This document shows positions 8,165 to 15,591 of a stretch of 36,698 nucleotides of DNA, one piece after another. The notes under the pieces were generated by a model, which worked only from the letters and a program-made list of their open reading frames with translations, ran no database searches and had not been told where the DNA came from. The stretch spans positions 1-36,698 of the forward strand of contig CANSNO010000015.1 of the NCBI GenBank assembly GCA_947648385.1, given 5' to 3'. Source of the DNA: an uncultured Clostridia bacterium (GTDB lineage: Bacteria > Bacillota > Clostridia > Oscillospirales > Butyricicoccaceae). A program made the position numbers and the translations under genes. Within the stretch, counting starts at the first letter, position 1. The number at the start of each line of letters is the position of its first letter.

Positions 8165-9166
8165 CTAAAGCTTGAATCGAGTGTCGGCAATAAATGGGCT
8201 TTTGCCGGGGTTGCCCTCGGCGCGGTATATCTCGCCCTTTTTGAGGTCATAAATTACCGACCAGACCGTGTCAAAGCCACTTCCCTTATCATATTGGCAG
8301 ATAAAACCGCGCTTGCCGCTCAAAAGGGCTGTTGCGTCATCAATATCGCCCCTGAAATCGGGAGAGAACAGAACAGCCGTAAGGGTGTCATATCTCTGCT
8401 CTGACAGCAGATTATCTACGCCGTCGTAAAGGCTGCTGTCTCTTGAGGTGAACATATTTACCGCGCGGACAAAATGGCTTCCCTCTGTGGGGGAAATGAC
8501 AGAGATATCCTGACAGTCACATTCGGCCACGGTGATATTTCCGCCTTTGTCGGCCAGAGTTATTGTCTGGGCCGAGGCGATGGGCAGGCTTTTTATGGCC
8601 GTTAAAGCCTCGGCCGTGTCGGCGCATTTTTCCAATATATATCTGACAAGCATTCCGCCGTTTATCCCGGGTCGGGCTTTGAGGGGATAGACCGAAGTCA
8701 AACCCACGGCCAGACCCTCCGAGTTGACCCCGTCCTCCATCTCGACAAAGGCCGTTGTGTTGCCGGTGAAGTCATAGCCGCAGCCGTCAAAGGTGTAGAT
8801 AAAATTGCTGTTCAGTTTTTTTAGCTCGGGCAGAAAATCGCTGTTGCGCCCGAGTATAACGGCGTTGTCGTCTGAATAGGCAAAAACAGAGCAGGCGGCC
8901 GAGGGCGGCAGGGCGTACATACTCAGCAGGGGGACACAGAGGGCGTAAAAGTCGCATCCCTGACCGTCGGCTATGCCCTGTATTTCCTCCAAAACCTCGG
9001 GATAACGGCGCTGATAGTATGGGATACAGGCATTTGCAAACTCGACTCTGTCGGCAGTGAGAGGATACGGCACATTGTCCAGCAACCTTTTGCCGTTTTT
9101 GGCCGCGAGAGAGCCGAAGCGCAGCCCCATGTCGTAATGGCCGCCTTTAAGTCTCATGTGATACAT
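8165..9166 (-). CDS. C45-type (acyl-CoA:6-APA acyltransferase-like) Ntn hydrolase
   Basis: A 333-residue protein resembling the C45 peptidase/linear amide C-N hydrolase family, whose members self-cleave before a cysteine that then becomes the N-terminal nucleophile. The probable nucleophile is C92 in SAACSVFAYS, followed by the family-type GRNSDF (residues 106-111) and later EGLAVGLTSVY and EGNPG motifs. There is no signal peptide, so it is likely cytoplasmic. The substrate is unknown; homologues act on amides such as penicillins, bile-salt conjugates or N-acyl amino acids. The ATG at 9166 follows AAAGGA by 9 bases. A TTGACA within the dyad TGTTG-A-CAACA about 50-70 bases upstream may be its -35, but the -10 is weak. 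Confidence 0.82.
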   Translation of the reverse strand: MYHMRLKGGHYDMGLRFGSLAAKNGKRLLDNVPYPLTADRVEFANACIPYYQRRYPEVLEEIQGIADGQGCDFYALCVPLLSMYALPPSAACSVFAYSDDNAVILGRNSDFLPELKKLNSNFIYTFDGCGYDFTGNTTAFVEMEDGVNSEGLAVGLTSVYPLKARPGINGGMLVRYILEKCADTAEALTAIKSLPIASAQTITLADKGGNITVAECDCQDISVISPTEGSHFVRAVNMFTSRDSSLYDGVDNLLSEQRYDTLTAVLFSPDFRGDIDDATALLSGKRGFICQYDKGSGFDTVWSVIYDLKKGEIYRAEGNPGKSPFIADTRFKL

Positions 9167-9244
9167 TTTATCAAATCCTTTATTCTGTTGTCATCCGGAT
9201 GCAAAACCACGTTAGCAGAATAAAAAATTGTTGTCAACATAAAC

Positions 9245-9285
9245 ACCGCCCCGGGACGAAAAACCCGAGGCGGTTTGATTGTATT
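9245..9285 (-). terminator. Terminator between the flavin reductase and C45 genes
   Basis: Arms ACCGCCCCGGG (9245-9255) and CCCGAGGCGGT (9264-9274) with one G:U. It lies 15 bases after the flavin-reductase stop codon; the flanks are only moderately T-rich on either strand. Confidence 0.7.
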
Positions 9286-9288
9286 GTT

Positions 9289-9855
9289 TTACTTTTTCAG
9301 CTTAAGGCCGTCCTTGAAGGCTTCGCCGACCCTTTCGCCGACTTTGTAATAGCCGTGGGTATAGGGGTCGAAGGCGATGGCGTTGACCAGCAACATATCT
9401 ACTCTGCCGTCCCTCATGACCTTTTCGTCGGCCGTGACGTTCAGCACCTTGCCGATGACTCCGACGCCGTATTCGTTTTCCTGATATTCGACAAAGCGGC
9501 ATTCAAGGCAGAGGGGGAACTCGTTGATAACAGGCGCGTCGACCGTTTCGGCCTTGCCTGAGGTCATTCCGGCCATGCCCAGCTTGTCGGCCACCTGATT
9601 TCCCGAGGCCACGCCGAAGAAATCGGCCTCGACGACATGGGCGGCGTCGGCAATGCTGACGGTGAAAGCGCCCCTCTTTTCAATGTTCTTGACCGTCTTG
9701 TGGTTCCTGCCAAGCTGGAGGGCCACATGGTCTCTGGCCTGCATTGTGCCCCAGGCGGCGTTCATGACGTTTACTGTGCCGTCGTCGTTATAGGCGGCCA
9801 CCATCAAAACAGGCATGGGGTAAATGCCCTCGGTGATTTCAAGTTTCTTTCTCAT
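9289..9855 (-). CDS. Flavin reductase family protein (flavoredoxin-like, FMN-binding)
   Basis: A 188-residue protein of the flavin reductase-like/flavoredoxin family, which binds FMN and takes part in NAD(P)H-dependent flavin reduction or electron transfer. It shows the family's N-terminal YPMPVLMVAAYNDDGTVNVMNAAW, then a QLGRNHKTVKNI...FTVSIAD segment that normally lines the flavin site, and a C-terminal AFDPYTHGYYKVGERVG. No extra rubredoxin or ferredoxin domain is present. It is divergent from an HxlR regulator with interlocked promoters, so redox or electrophile control is plausible. The ATG at 9855 is preceded by a GAGGTAATCACT site. Confidence 0.9.
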   Translation of the reverse strand: MRKKLEITEGIYPMPVLMVAAYNDDGTVNVMNAAWGTMQARDHVALQLGRNHKTVKNIEKRGAFTVSIADAAHVVEADFFGVASGNQVADKLGMAGMTSGKAETVDAPVINEFPLCLECRFVEYQENEYGVGVIGKVLNVTADEKVMRDGRVDMLLVNAIAFDPYTHGYYKVGERVGEAFKDGLKLKK

Positions 9856-9879
9856 AGTGATTACCTCGCTTTTTATAGC

Positions 9880-9910
9880 TTGACAAAAGTTGTCTTATGC
9901 CTATAATTAT
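9880..9910. promoter_or_regulatory. Interlocked divergent promoters with operator-like dyad
   Basis: The + strand promoter is TTGACA (9880-9885), 16 bp, TATAAT (9902-9907), reading into the HxlR gene. On the - strand a TATAAT occupies 9905-9910 with TTGTAA 16 bp upstream, reading into the flavin reductase gene. The two -10 boxes share the 12-bp palindrome CTATAATTATAG (9901-9912). The dyad GACAA-AAG-TTGTC (9881-9893) covers the + strand -35 and the - strand start region, a good place for autoregulation by HxlR. Confidence 0.75.
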
Positions 9911-9977
9911 AGATAATAACGGAAGAATTACAAGTACTATTTTTAAAAATATATACTATTAAAAAGGAAAGCGTAAA

Positions 9978-10313
9978 ATGATAAAGAGATATATCGAGGA
10001 CGCCAATTTTGACGACGCGGGTTTCAGCTATACCCTCTCCCTGATATCGGGCAAGCACAAAATGGTCATTCTTTACTGCCTGATGGAGTTTGGCACGGTC
10101 AGGTTCAACGAGATGAAAAGATATCTGAAAAGGGTGTCCGACAAGACCCTGAGCGACAAGCTCAAGGAACTGGAGGCCGACAGGCTTATTGTCAGGAAGG
10201 AATACCCCCAAATACCGCCAAAGGTGGAGTACAGCCTGAGCGACAGGGGCCGCTCCCTTATGGATGTTCTTGACAGGCTCTGCATATGGGGCGAGGAGAA
10301 CCGGGACAAATAA
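9978..10313 (+). CDS. HxlR family winged-helix regulator
   Basis: A 111-residue MarR/HxlR-type winged-helix protein. The family core is visible: ISGKHKMVILYCLMEFGTVRFNEMKRYL, the recognition-helix region SDKTLSDKLKELEADRLI and the wing ending VEYSLSDRGRSLMDVL. HxlR proteins commonly respond to electrophiles, quinones or redox state through cysteines; here the only cysteines are in YCLMEF and LCIWGE. It is divergent from the flavin reductase, which is the usual partner of such regulators and its likely target. The ATG at 9978 follows AAAGGAAAG. A strong terminator closes the gene. Confidence 0.92.
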   Translation: MIKRYIEDANFDDAGFSYTLSLISGKHKMVILYCLMEFGTVRFNEMKRYLKRVSDKTLSDKLKELEADRLIVRKEYPQIPPKVEYSLSDRGRSLMDVLDRLCIWGEENRDK

Positions 10314-10318
10314 AAAAA

Positions 10319-10355
10319 GCCTCGCCATGGTTTTCCATGGCGAGGCTTTCTTTAT
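10319..10355 (+). terminator. Terminator of the HxlR gene
   Basis: Arms AGCCTCGCCATGG and CCATGGCGAGGCT around TTTT, followed by TTCTTTATG; it begins 6 bases after the stop codon. Confidence 0.92.
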
Positions 10356-10384
10356 GTTTTATTTAATGAAAAGTTGTTTTTGCA

Positions 10385-10506
10385 CAACTTTGGGCCGTTT
10401 TATGACGCCCTCGCCGCAAGTGCGGCGTAACGATTTTGCCGCATTCACTTCGGCAAAATCAATTTAATTAAATGGGCCCCCCGCAAAATTGACTAATTTT
10501 TCGGGG
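10385..10506 (+). repeat. Dispersed multi-hairpin repeat, copy 3
   Basis: Closest relative of copy 1. Both begin CAACTTTKGG and share CTCGCCGCAAGTGCGGCGTAA, hairpin B (GATTTTGCCG/CGGCAAAATC), an AATTTAATTAAATGGGCCCC-type spacer and a final CCCCGCAAAATT/AATTTTTCGGGG hairpin. The right end overlaps the last codons of asd on the opposite strand and probably serves as its terminator. Confidence 0.88.
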
Positions 10507-11500
10507 AAAAAAGCTCGGCTATCTGCACGGCGTTGGTGGCGGCCCCCTTGCGTATCTGGTCGCCGCAGCACCAGAGGTTGAGGCCGTTTGGATTTGTCAG
10601 GTCGCGGCGGACGCGGCCGACATAGACAAGGTCTTGGTCGCTTGTGTCAAGGGGCATGGGATATATGAGCCTTGAGGGGTCGTCGACAAGCTTGACCCCC
10701 TTGGCCTTGGCTATGGCGGCCGAGGCCTCCGTGGGAGAGACGGGCCTTTCGGTGACGGCCACAATGGATATCGAATGGCTGCGGGCCACGGGCACGCGCA
10801 CGCAGGTGCAGGAGACGGTCATATCGGGGGCGTGGAGTATCTTGCGGCCCTCGTTCTGCATTTTCATTTCCTCGGAGGTATAGCCGTTGTCATTAAAACC
10901 GCCTATCTGGGGGATAAGGTTTCGGGCTATCTGATAGGGGAAGGTGTTTGTTTTGACAGGCTCGCCATTCACAATAGCCCTTGCCTGTTCGTCAAGCTCC
11001 CTCATGCCGCCGACGCCGGCACCCGACACGGCCTGATAGGTGGAGGCCACGATGGTCTTGATGGGGGATATGGCGGCAATGGGATAGAGGGCCATAAGGG
11101 CGATTATGGTGGAGCAGTTGGGGTTGGCAATAATTCCGTTGTGCCTGAGGGCATCGTCGGGATTTATCTCGGGCACGACCAGAGGGACGTCGGGGTCGAG
11201 GCGAAAGGCCGAGGAGTTGTCGATATACACGGCTCCGGCCTTTTTTATTGCCGGGGCAAAGGCCTTGGAAATATCGTTTTCGGCGGCGCCGAGGACTATG
11301 TCAATATTGTCAAAGGCATTATCTGCGGCCTCGGCAACGGTTATTTCCTCGCCCTTGAACATAACCTTTTTTCCGGCGCTGTTTCGGCTGGCAAGCAAAC
11401 GCAGCTCGCCAAGGGGGAAATCCCTCTCGGCCAGTATCTTCATCATTTCCTGCCCCACGGCGCCGGTGGCGCCGAGAATGGCGACATTGTATTTTTTCAT
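10493..11500 (-). CDS. asd: Aspartate-semialdehyde dehydrogenase
   Basis: Converts aspartyl phosphate to aspartate semialdehyde with NADPH, the branch point to lysine, threonine and methionine. The 335-residue protein begins MKKYNVAILGATGAVGQ, the Rossmann glycine motif, and has the catalytic cysteine C129 in NPNCSTI. The ATG at 11500 was chosen because AGGAGG precedes it; the open frame extends upstream into lysA without a ribosome-binding site. It lies 10 bases after lysA and should be cotranscribed with it. Its last four residues (SPKN) and stop codon are encoded by the final hairpin of repeat copy 3, so that element has been recruited into the gene end. Confidence 0.96.
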   Translation of the reverse strand: MKKYNVAILGATGAVGQEMMKILAERDFPLGELRLLASRNSAGKKVMFKGEEITVAEAADNAFDNIDIVLGAAENDISKAFAPAIKKAGAVYIDNSSAFRLDPDVPLVVPEINPDDALRHNGIIANPNCSTIIALMALYPIAAISPIKTIVASTYQAVSGAGVGGMRELDEQARAIVNGEPVKTNTFPYQIARNLIPQIGGFNDNGYTSEEMKMQNEGRKILHAPDMTVSCTCVRVPVARSHSISIVAVTERPVSPTEASAAIAKAKGVKLVDDPSRLIYPMPLDTSDQDLVYVGRVRRDLTNPNGLNLWCCGDQIRKGAATNAVQIAELFSPKN

Positions 11501-11510
11501 TGTGTACCTC

Positions 11511-12773
11511 CTAATCGCACAGATCTTTGAAATAGGATGAAAAATCAAGGGTGGCAAAATAGTCGGCGTCCCTTTCGGCGCGGCGTATCATTTGTACAGT
11601 GCCGTCGGTCTTTAAAAGCAGCTCGGCCGAGCGGAGCTTGCCGTTGTAGTTATAGCCCATGGAATGGCCGTGGGCGCCCGTGTCGTGTATGACGGCCAGG
11701 TCGCCCACCTGAACTTCGGGAAGCAGGCGGTCGACGGCAAACTTGTCGTTGTTCTCGCAGAGGGAGCCTGTCACATCGTAAAGATGGTCACAGGGGGCCT
11801 CCTCCTTGCCCATGATTGTTATGTGATGGTAGGAGCCGTACATGGCCGGTCTCATGAGGTTGGCGGCGCTGGCGTCAAGACCGATATAATTCTTATATAT
11901 CTGCTTTTTGTGCAGCACACGGGAGACAAGATAGCCGTAGGGGCCTGTGATATAGCGGCCCAGCTCGGTGAAAATGGCAACCTCCATGCCGGTCGGGGCG
12001 ATTATCCTGTCATATTCCTCCCTGACAAGGCGGCCGATGAGGGAGATATTTATCGGCTCCTGGTCTGGATAATAGGGAATGCCCAGGCCGCCCGAAAGGT
12101 TCAGAAAATCCACCTCGACCCCCGTCTTGTTTTTGACCTCCACGGCCAGCTCGAAAAGGCTGCGCGCCAGACGGGGATAATATTCGGTCTCCATGGCCGA
12201 GCTGACAAGCATGGCGTGGATGCCGAAGTGTTTTACGCCGCGGCTTTTGAGTATGGCCATGGCGTCGAAAAGCTGGGGTTTTGTCATGCCGAACTTGGAA
12301 TCGGCCAGATGACCCATGATGTCGTTTGTCATGGAGAAGGCGTTGCCCGGATTATAGCGGCAGCACACCCTTTCGGGCATGACGTCGAGCTGTTCCAGCA
12401 GGGATATGTGGGATATGTCGTCGAGGTTTATAATGGCCCCCAGCTCTGCGGCGTATTTATACTCGTCGGCGGGGGTGTCGTTTGAGCTGAACATTATGCC
12501 GTCTCCCGTTATCCCCGAGGCGCGAGCCAGCGTAAGCTCGGGCGCCGAGGCGCAGTCGGCGCCGCAGCCGAGAGATTTTAAAACGGAGAGGATATAGGGG
12601 TTGGGCAAGGCCTTGACGGCAAAATACTCCTTAAAGCCCCTGTTCCACGAAAAGGCATCATATAAATCCCTGACGCATTTTATTATTCCGGCCTCGTCGT
12701 ATATGTGAAAGGGTGTGGGGAACTGCTTTGTTATCTCTTCAAGCTGTTGACGGGTGAATGGAAGCTGCTTCAT
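11511..12773 (-). CDS. lysA: Diaminopimelate decarboxylase (divergent clostridial branch)
   Basis: Predicted to decarboxylate meso-diaminopimelate to lysine with PLP. It is a fold-III decarboxylase of 420 residues with the PLP lysine K54 in YFAVKA, a glycine loop LNLSGGLGIPY and the active-site cysteine in GSLCENNDKF. Several motifs depart from textbook LysA: the HxGS region reads HAMLVSS, EPGR reads ELGR, and the C-terminal substrate loop reads GAHGHSMGYNYNGKLRSAELL. Context with asd, an aminotransferase and a deacetylase supports diaminopimelate over other fold-III substrates such as arginine or carboxynorspermidine. AAGGAGA precedes the ATG at 12773. It heads lysA-asd. Confidence 0.88.
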   Translation of the reverse strand: MKQLPFTRQQLEEITKQFPTPFHIYDEAGIIKCVRDLYDAFSWNRGFKEYFAVKALPNPYILSVLKSLGCGADCASAPELTLARASGITGDGIMFSSNDTPADEYKYAAELGAIINLDDISHISLLEQLDVMPERVCCRYNPGNAFSMTNDIMGHLADSKFGMTKPQLFDAMAILKSRGVKHFGIHAMLVSSAMETEYYPRLARSLFELAVEVKNKTGVEVDFLNLSGGLGIPYYPDQEPINISLIGRLVREEYDRIIAPTGMEVAIFTELGRYITGPYGYLVSRVLHKKQIYKNYIGLDASAANLMRPAMYGSYHHITIMGKEEAPCDHLYDVTGSLCENNDKFAVDRLLPEVQVGDLAVIHDTGAHGHSMGYNYNGKLRSAELLLKTDGTVQMIRRAERDADYFATLDFSSYFKDLCD

Positions 12774-12810
12774 TTTTCATTCTCCTTTTTATTTGAACTG
12801 CATTTCGCCC

Positions 12811-12890
12811 TTGGCTCCCCTGTGTAGGGGGAGCTGTCTGCCAAGCAGACTGAGGGGTTGCCTATGCGGACGGAGTCCGCGTAGGAAGCT
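12811..12890. repeat. GCTCCCC-type triple-hairpin repeat in the lysA leader
   Basis: Three consecutive hairpins: GCTCCCC/GGGGGAGC, GTCTGC-CAA-GCAGAC, and CCTATGCGGAC/GTCCGCGTAGG. From memory, elements of this type (GGCTCCCC...CTGAGGGG) are very common between genes of Clostridia. It is unlike the other repeat family in this window. It lies in the predicted transcribed leader of lysA-asd. Confidence 0.75.
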
Positions 12891-12916
12891 GTAATAATTT
12901 AATTACCTTGCCTAAA

Positions 12917-12967
12917 ATCATACCATAGAATTATAGGTTGGTAAATATAAAATAATTATGATATAAT
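12917..12967. promoter_or_regulatory. Back-to-back promoters for lysA-asd and the aminotransferase
   Basis: The + strand candidate is TTGGTA (12938-12943), 18 bp, TATAAT (12962-12967). The - strand candidate is TTTACC (complement at 12940-12945), 17 bp, TATGAT (complement at 12917-12922). The -35 boxes overlap by four bases, so the two polymerases cannot bind together. Each transcript would begin with a hairpin repeat. Confidence 0.55.
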
Positions 12968-12983
12968 AAAAGAAATATATTTC

Positions 12984-13123
12984 AGGGCGTCTTGTGACGC
13001 CCTCGCCGGCAGTCCGGCGTACTGTCGCAGGCCATAAGGCCGGAGACGGCGATTTTCGATAATTCATTTATCGAAAATCTATTTAAAAAACGGGGCCCCG
13101 CATAAATCGAAGATTTTGAGGGG
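12984..13123 (+). repeat. Dispersed multi-hairpin repeat, copy 4
   Basis: Most diverged + strand copy. It has AGGGCGTC-TTGT-GACGCCCT, CGCCGG-CAGT-CCGGCG, an inserted block with GGCC-ATAA-GGCC, then hairpin B rebuilt as GATTTTCGATAA/TTATCGAAAATC. The CTATTTAAAAAACGGGGCCC spacer and a weak final CCCC/GGGG hairpin follow. It ends 14 bases before the next gene and merges with its ribosome-binding site. Confidence 0.85.
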
Positions 13124-13137
13124 AAAAGGAGGAGACT

Positions 13138-14280
13138 ATGACAGAGTATTTAAACTCGGCGCTTGAAAATATACAAAAAAGCGGCATAAGGGAGTTTACG
13201 CGTATGGCCAAAACCGTGGAGGGCTGTATGTTCCTCACCCTTGGCGAGCCTGATTTCAACACTCCCGACGTAATAAAGGAGAGGGCCAAGGAGGATTTGG
13301 ACAACAACCTGACCCACTATCCCGAAAATAACGGCCAGCTCTTTCTCCGCAAAGCTATTTCCGAGTTTGAAAGAAAGCACAACGGCCTCGACTATTCCCC
13401 CGACGAGATAATACTGACCATCGGGGCCACCGAGGCCCTGTTCACCGCTCTTTTCGGCATCATAAACCCTGGAGACGAGGTCATCATCCCCATGCCCGGA
13501 TATGTGCTTTACGAGCAGGCCGTCAAGCTCTGCCGCGGCGTGCCCGTGCCGCTGGAGACGGGGGACACGGCCTTTCAGATAACGAGGCAGAGGCTTGAAA
13601 GGGCCATAAGCCCCAAGACCAAGGCCATAATCCTGACCTCACCCAACAACCCCACGGGCTGTATCTATACTAACGAGACCCTTGATATGCTGGCCGACGT
13701 TCTGGCCGATAAAAAGATGTTCATTCTCTGCGACGACGTCTACAGCAGGCTTGTGTATAAGGATGATTATAAAAGCTTTTCCTCCTACCGCCGGTTCCGC
13801 GACAGGATGTTTGTCATCCAGAGCTTCGCCAAGCCCTATGCCATGACGGGCTGGAGGGTGGGATATCTCATGTGCGGCCTGCCCGTCAAGCAGAAGCTGG
13901 AGACGATACACCAGTATATGGTCGTCTCGGCCTCCTCTTTTGTTCAGAACGCCTGTGTCGAGGCGCTGAATTACGACCCCTCGCCCATGATAGAGGCTTT
14001 CCGCAAGCGCCGCGACTATGTCTACGGCAGGATAACGGCCATGGGCCTGCCTGTCAACAAGCCCGAGGGCGCTTTCTACATATTCCCCGATATTTCGGGC
14101 TTCGGCATGGATTCCATGACCTTTGCCACGCGCCTGCTCCACGAGGGCAAGCTGGCCGTCACGCCGGGGGTCAGCTTCGGGGCCGACAACTGCGTCAGGA
14201 TATCCTACAGCTACAGCGATGAGGAGCTTAAGGAGGGCATGGACCGCCTCGAAAGGTTTGTAAACTCTCTCAGAGGGTGA
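13138..14280 (+). CDS. Class I/II aminotransferase, likely N-acetyl-LL-diaminopimelate aminotransferase (PatA-like)
   Basis: PLP aminotransferase of 380 residues that probably transaminates N-acetyl-2-amino-6-oxopimelate with glutamate in the acetylase branch of lysine synthesis. Expected residues are present: N171 in SPNNPTG, D199 and Y202 in CDDVYS, the PLP lysine K232 in SFAKPYAMTGW and R240. The sequence resembles B. subtilis PatA throughout, including SGIREF and GAFYIFPDISGFGM. The assignment to this step rests on neighbours: a DapD-type acetyltransferase, an N-acetyl-DAP deacetylase, asd and lysA. It could instead serve other amino acids. AAGGAGG precedes the ATG at 13138. Its 3' end overlaps the convergent deacetylase gene by 11 bases. 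Confidence 0.85.
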   Translation: MTEYLNSALENIQKSGIREFTRMAKTVEGCMFLTLGEPDFNTPDVIKERAKEDLDNNLTHYPENNGQLFLRKAISEFERKHNGLDYSPDEIILTIGATEALFTALFGIINPGDEVIIPMPGYVLYEQAVKLCRGVPVPLETGDTAFQITRQRLERAISPKTKAIILTSPNNPTGCIYTNETLDMLADVLADKKMFILCDDVYSRLVYKDDYKSFSSYRRFRDRMFVIQSFAKPYAMTGWRVGYLMCGLPVKQKLETIHQYMVVSASSFVQNACVEALNYDPSPMIEAFRKRRDYVYGRITAMGLPVNKPEGAFYIFPDISGFGMDSMTFATRLLHEGKLAVTPGVSFGADNCVRISYSYSDEELKEGMDRLERFVNSLRG

Positions 14281-15373
14281 GCAGTTTTTCGAACAGCTCG
14301 ACCACCGAGACCAGCACTTTTTCGTCAAAATCGAAGCGGTCGGAGTGGAGAGGCTCGTCGCTTCCCGTCCCCAGCAGGAAGAATACCGAGGGAACCTTCA
14401 GCCCGTAATATGAAAAGTCCTCGGCTATCATAAACGGCTCCTTAAGCCTGTCGAAATCGACGCCGTGAGCCTCGACGGCGGTGAAAAGACCGTCGTCGTT
14501 TATGACGGCAGGGTATCCCTCGTTTATATCGACATTTATCCGACAGCCTGTCATGTCCGAGACCTCGGACGCTATCTCATAAAGGCGGCGGCGCATAAAG
14601 TCAAAGACGGTGGGCGCGAAGGAGCGCAGGCTGCCCAAAATAAGGCTGTCGGCGCTGATGGCGTTTCTGGCCGTGCCGCTTTCCAGCTTTCCGAACTTCA
14701 AAAGGCGGTTTTGGCCCCTTTCCACCTCGTTTTCAGCCATGTCATAGGCCTTTTGTATAAACAGAACGGCCGACAATAACGCGTCCCTGCCCTCGAAGGC
14801 ACGGGCAATGTGAGAGCTTTTGCCTGTGATTTCAACCGTCACCTCGCTGCTGCGCGCCAGCATATCCCCCCTTTTGGAGGCGGCCCTTCCGGCCGGCAGC
14901 GCCGGCCACAGGTGCATTCCGAAGATATGCTTCACATTGTATTTTTCAAATATGCCGCTTTGGCATACCTCCTTTGCCCCTCCCGTGGTCTCCTCGGCCG
15001 GTTGAAATATCAGCAGGACGTTGTGGGGCAGCTCGCGGCTTTCATTCACAAGCTCGGCCAGCTCAAGGAGCATGGCCATATGTCCGTCGTGGCCGCAGGC
15101 GTGCATTTTGCCCTTGTGAAGGGAGCAGAAATCCCGTCCCGTCTTTTCCACGACGGGTAAAGCGTCCATGTCGGAGCGGAAGGCCGCCGCGTCTTTTTTG
15201 CCGAAGTCAAAATAGGCGCAGACTGTCGAGGGGCATGGGGAAAACACATGACATGCCAGCGTCTCAAGCTGTGATTTTATATAGGATAGGGTCTCGGGCA
15301 GGTCTTTGTCAAGCTCGGGAACGCGGTGCAATTCCCTGCGTCGGGCCGTAAGACGTTCAAGCGATATGGGCAT
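14270..15373 (-). CDS. N-acetyldiaminopimelate deacetylase (M20 family)
   Basis: Predicted to remove acetate from N-acetyl-LL-diaminopimelate, giving LL-diaminopimelate. This 367-residue M20D amidohydrolase has the metal-site motifs RSDMDALP (D68-D70) and HACGHDGH (H91, C93, H95), then FQPAEETTGGAKE with the catalytic/metal glutamates and HLWPALPAG. The start at 15373 is the third of three clustered in-frame ATGs; AAAGGA lies 9 bases upstream of it and directly abuts the first. Other M20D enzymes cleave indole-acetyl amino acids or hippurate, but the location among dap genes supports this substrate. The gene converges on the aminotransferase with overlapping stop codons. Confidence 0.87.
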   Translation of the reverse strand: MPISLERLTARRRELHRVPELDKDLPETLSYIKSQLETLACHVFSPCPSTVCAYFDFGKKDAAAFRSDMDALPVVEKTGRDFCSLHKGKMHACGHDGHMAMLLELAELVNESRELPHNVLLIFQPAEETTGGAKEVCQSGIFEKYNVKHIFGMHLWPALPAGRAASKRGDMLARSSEVTVEITGKSSHIARAFEGRDALLSAVLFIQKAYDMAENEVERGQNRLLKFGKLESGTARNAISADSLILGSLRSFAPTVFDFMRRRLYEIASEVSDMTGCRINVDINEGYPAVINDDGLFTAVEAHGVDFDRLKEPFMIAEDFSYYGLKVPSVFFLLGTGSDEPLHSDRFDFDEKVLVSVVELFEKLLTL

Positions 15374-15402
15374 ATTCATCATTCCTTTTGTTTGATGATA
15401 AG

Positions 15403-15430
15403 ATTATAGCAGACCAACGGGCGTTTTGAA
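15403..15430 (-). promoter_or_regulatory. Candidate promoter of the deacetylase gene
   Basis: On the - strand TTCAAA (complement at 15425-15430), 16 bp, TATAAT (complement at 15403-15408), about 30 bases upstream of the start codon. Confidence 0.55.
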
Positions 15431-15525
15431 AGCCCGCGGCATTGCGGAAAATGCTTTGAATGTTGCAAAAAGTGCTTTCTTGCGGCCGGAAAAGCCCTTT
15501 GAGGCCTGAAACGGCGTGGGGAATA

Positions 15526-15554
15526 TTGCAATTCGTTTCAAATCGTGGTATCAT
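15526..15554 (+). promoter_or_regulatory. Promoter of lysC-dapA-dapB-dapD
   Basis: TTGCAA (15526-15531), 17 bp, TATCAT (15549-15554). The resulting leader is only about 30 bases, too short for a lysine riboswitch. Confidence 0.65.
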
Positions 15555-15591
15555 ACATTCACAAACCCTTGCTTAACATGAGGTGACATTT

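Noticed and set aside
1-13123. CRISPR array
   Set aside because: The repeated elements are about 120-140 bp, few, far apart and in both orientations; there are no short regular repeats with spacers and no cas genes.
15374-15591. Lysine riboswitch before lysC
   Set aside because: The promoter at 15526-15554 leaves a leader of only about 30 bases, and no L-box sequences are visible.
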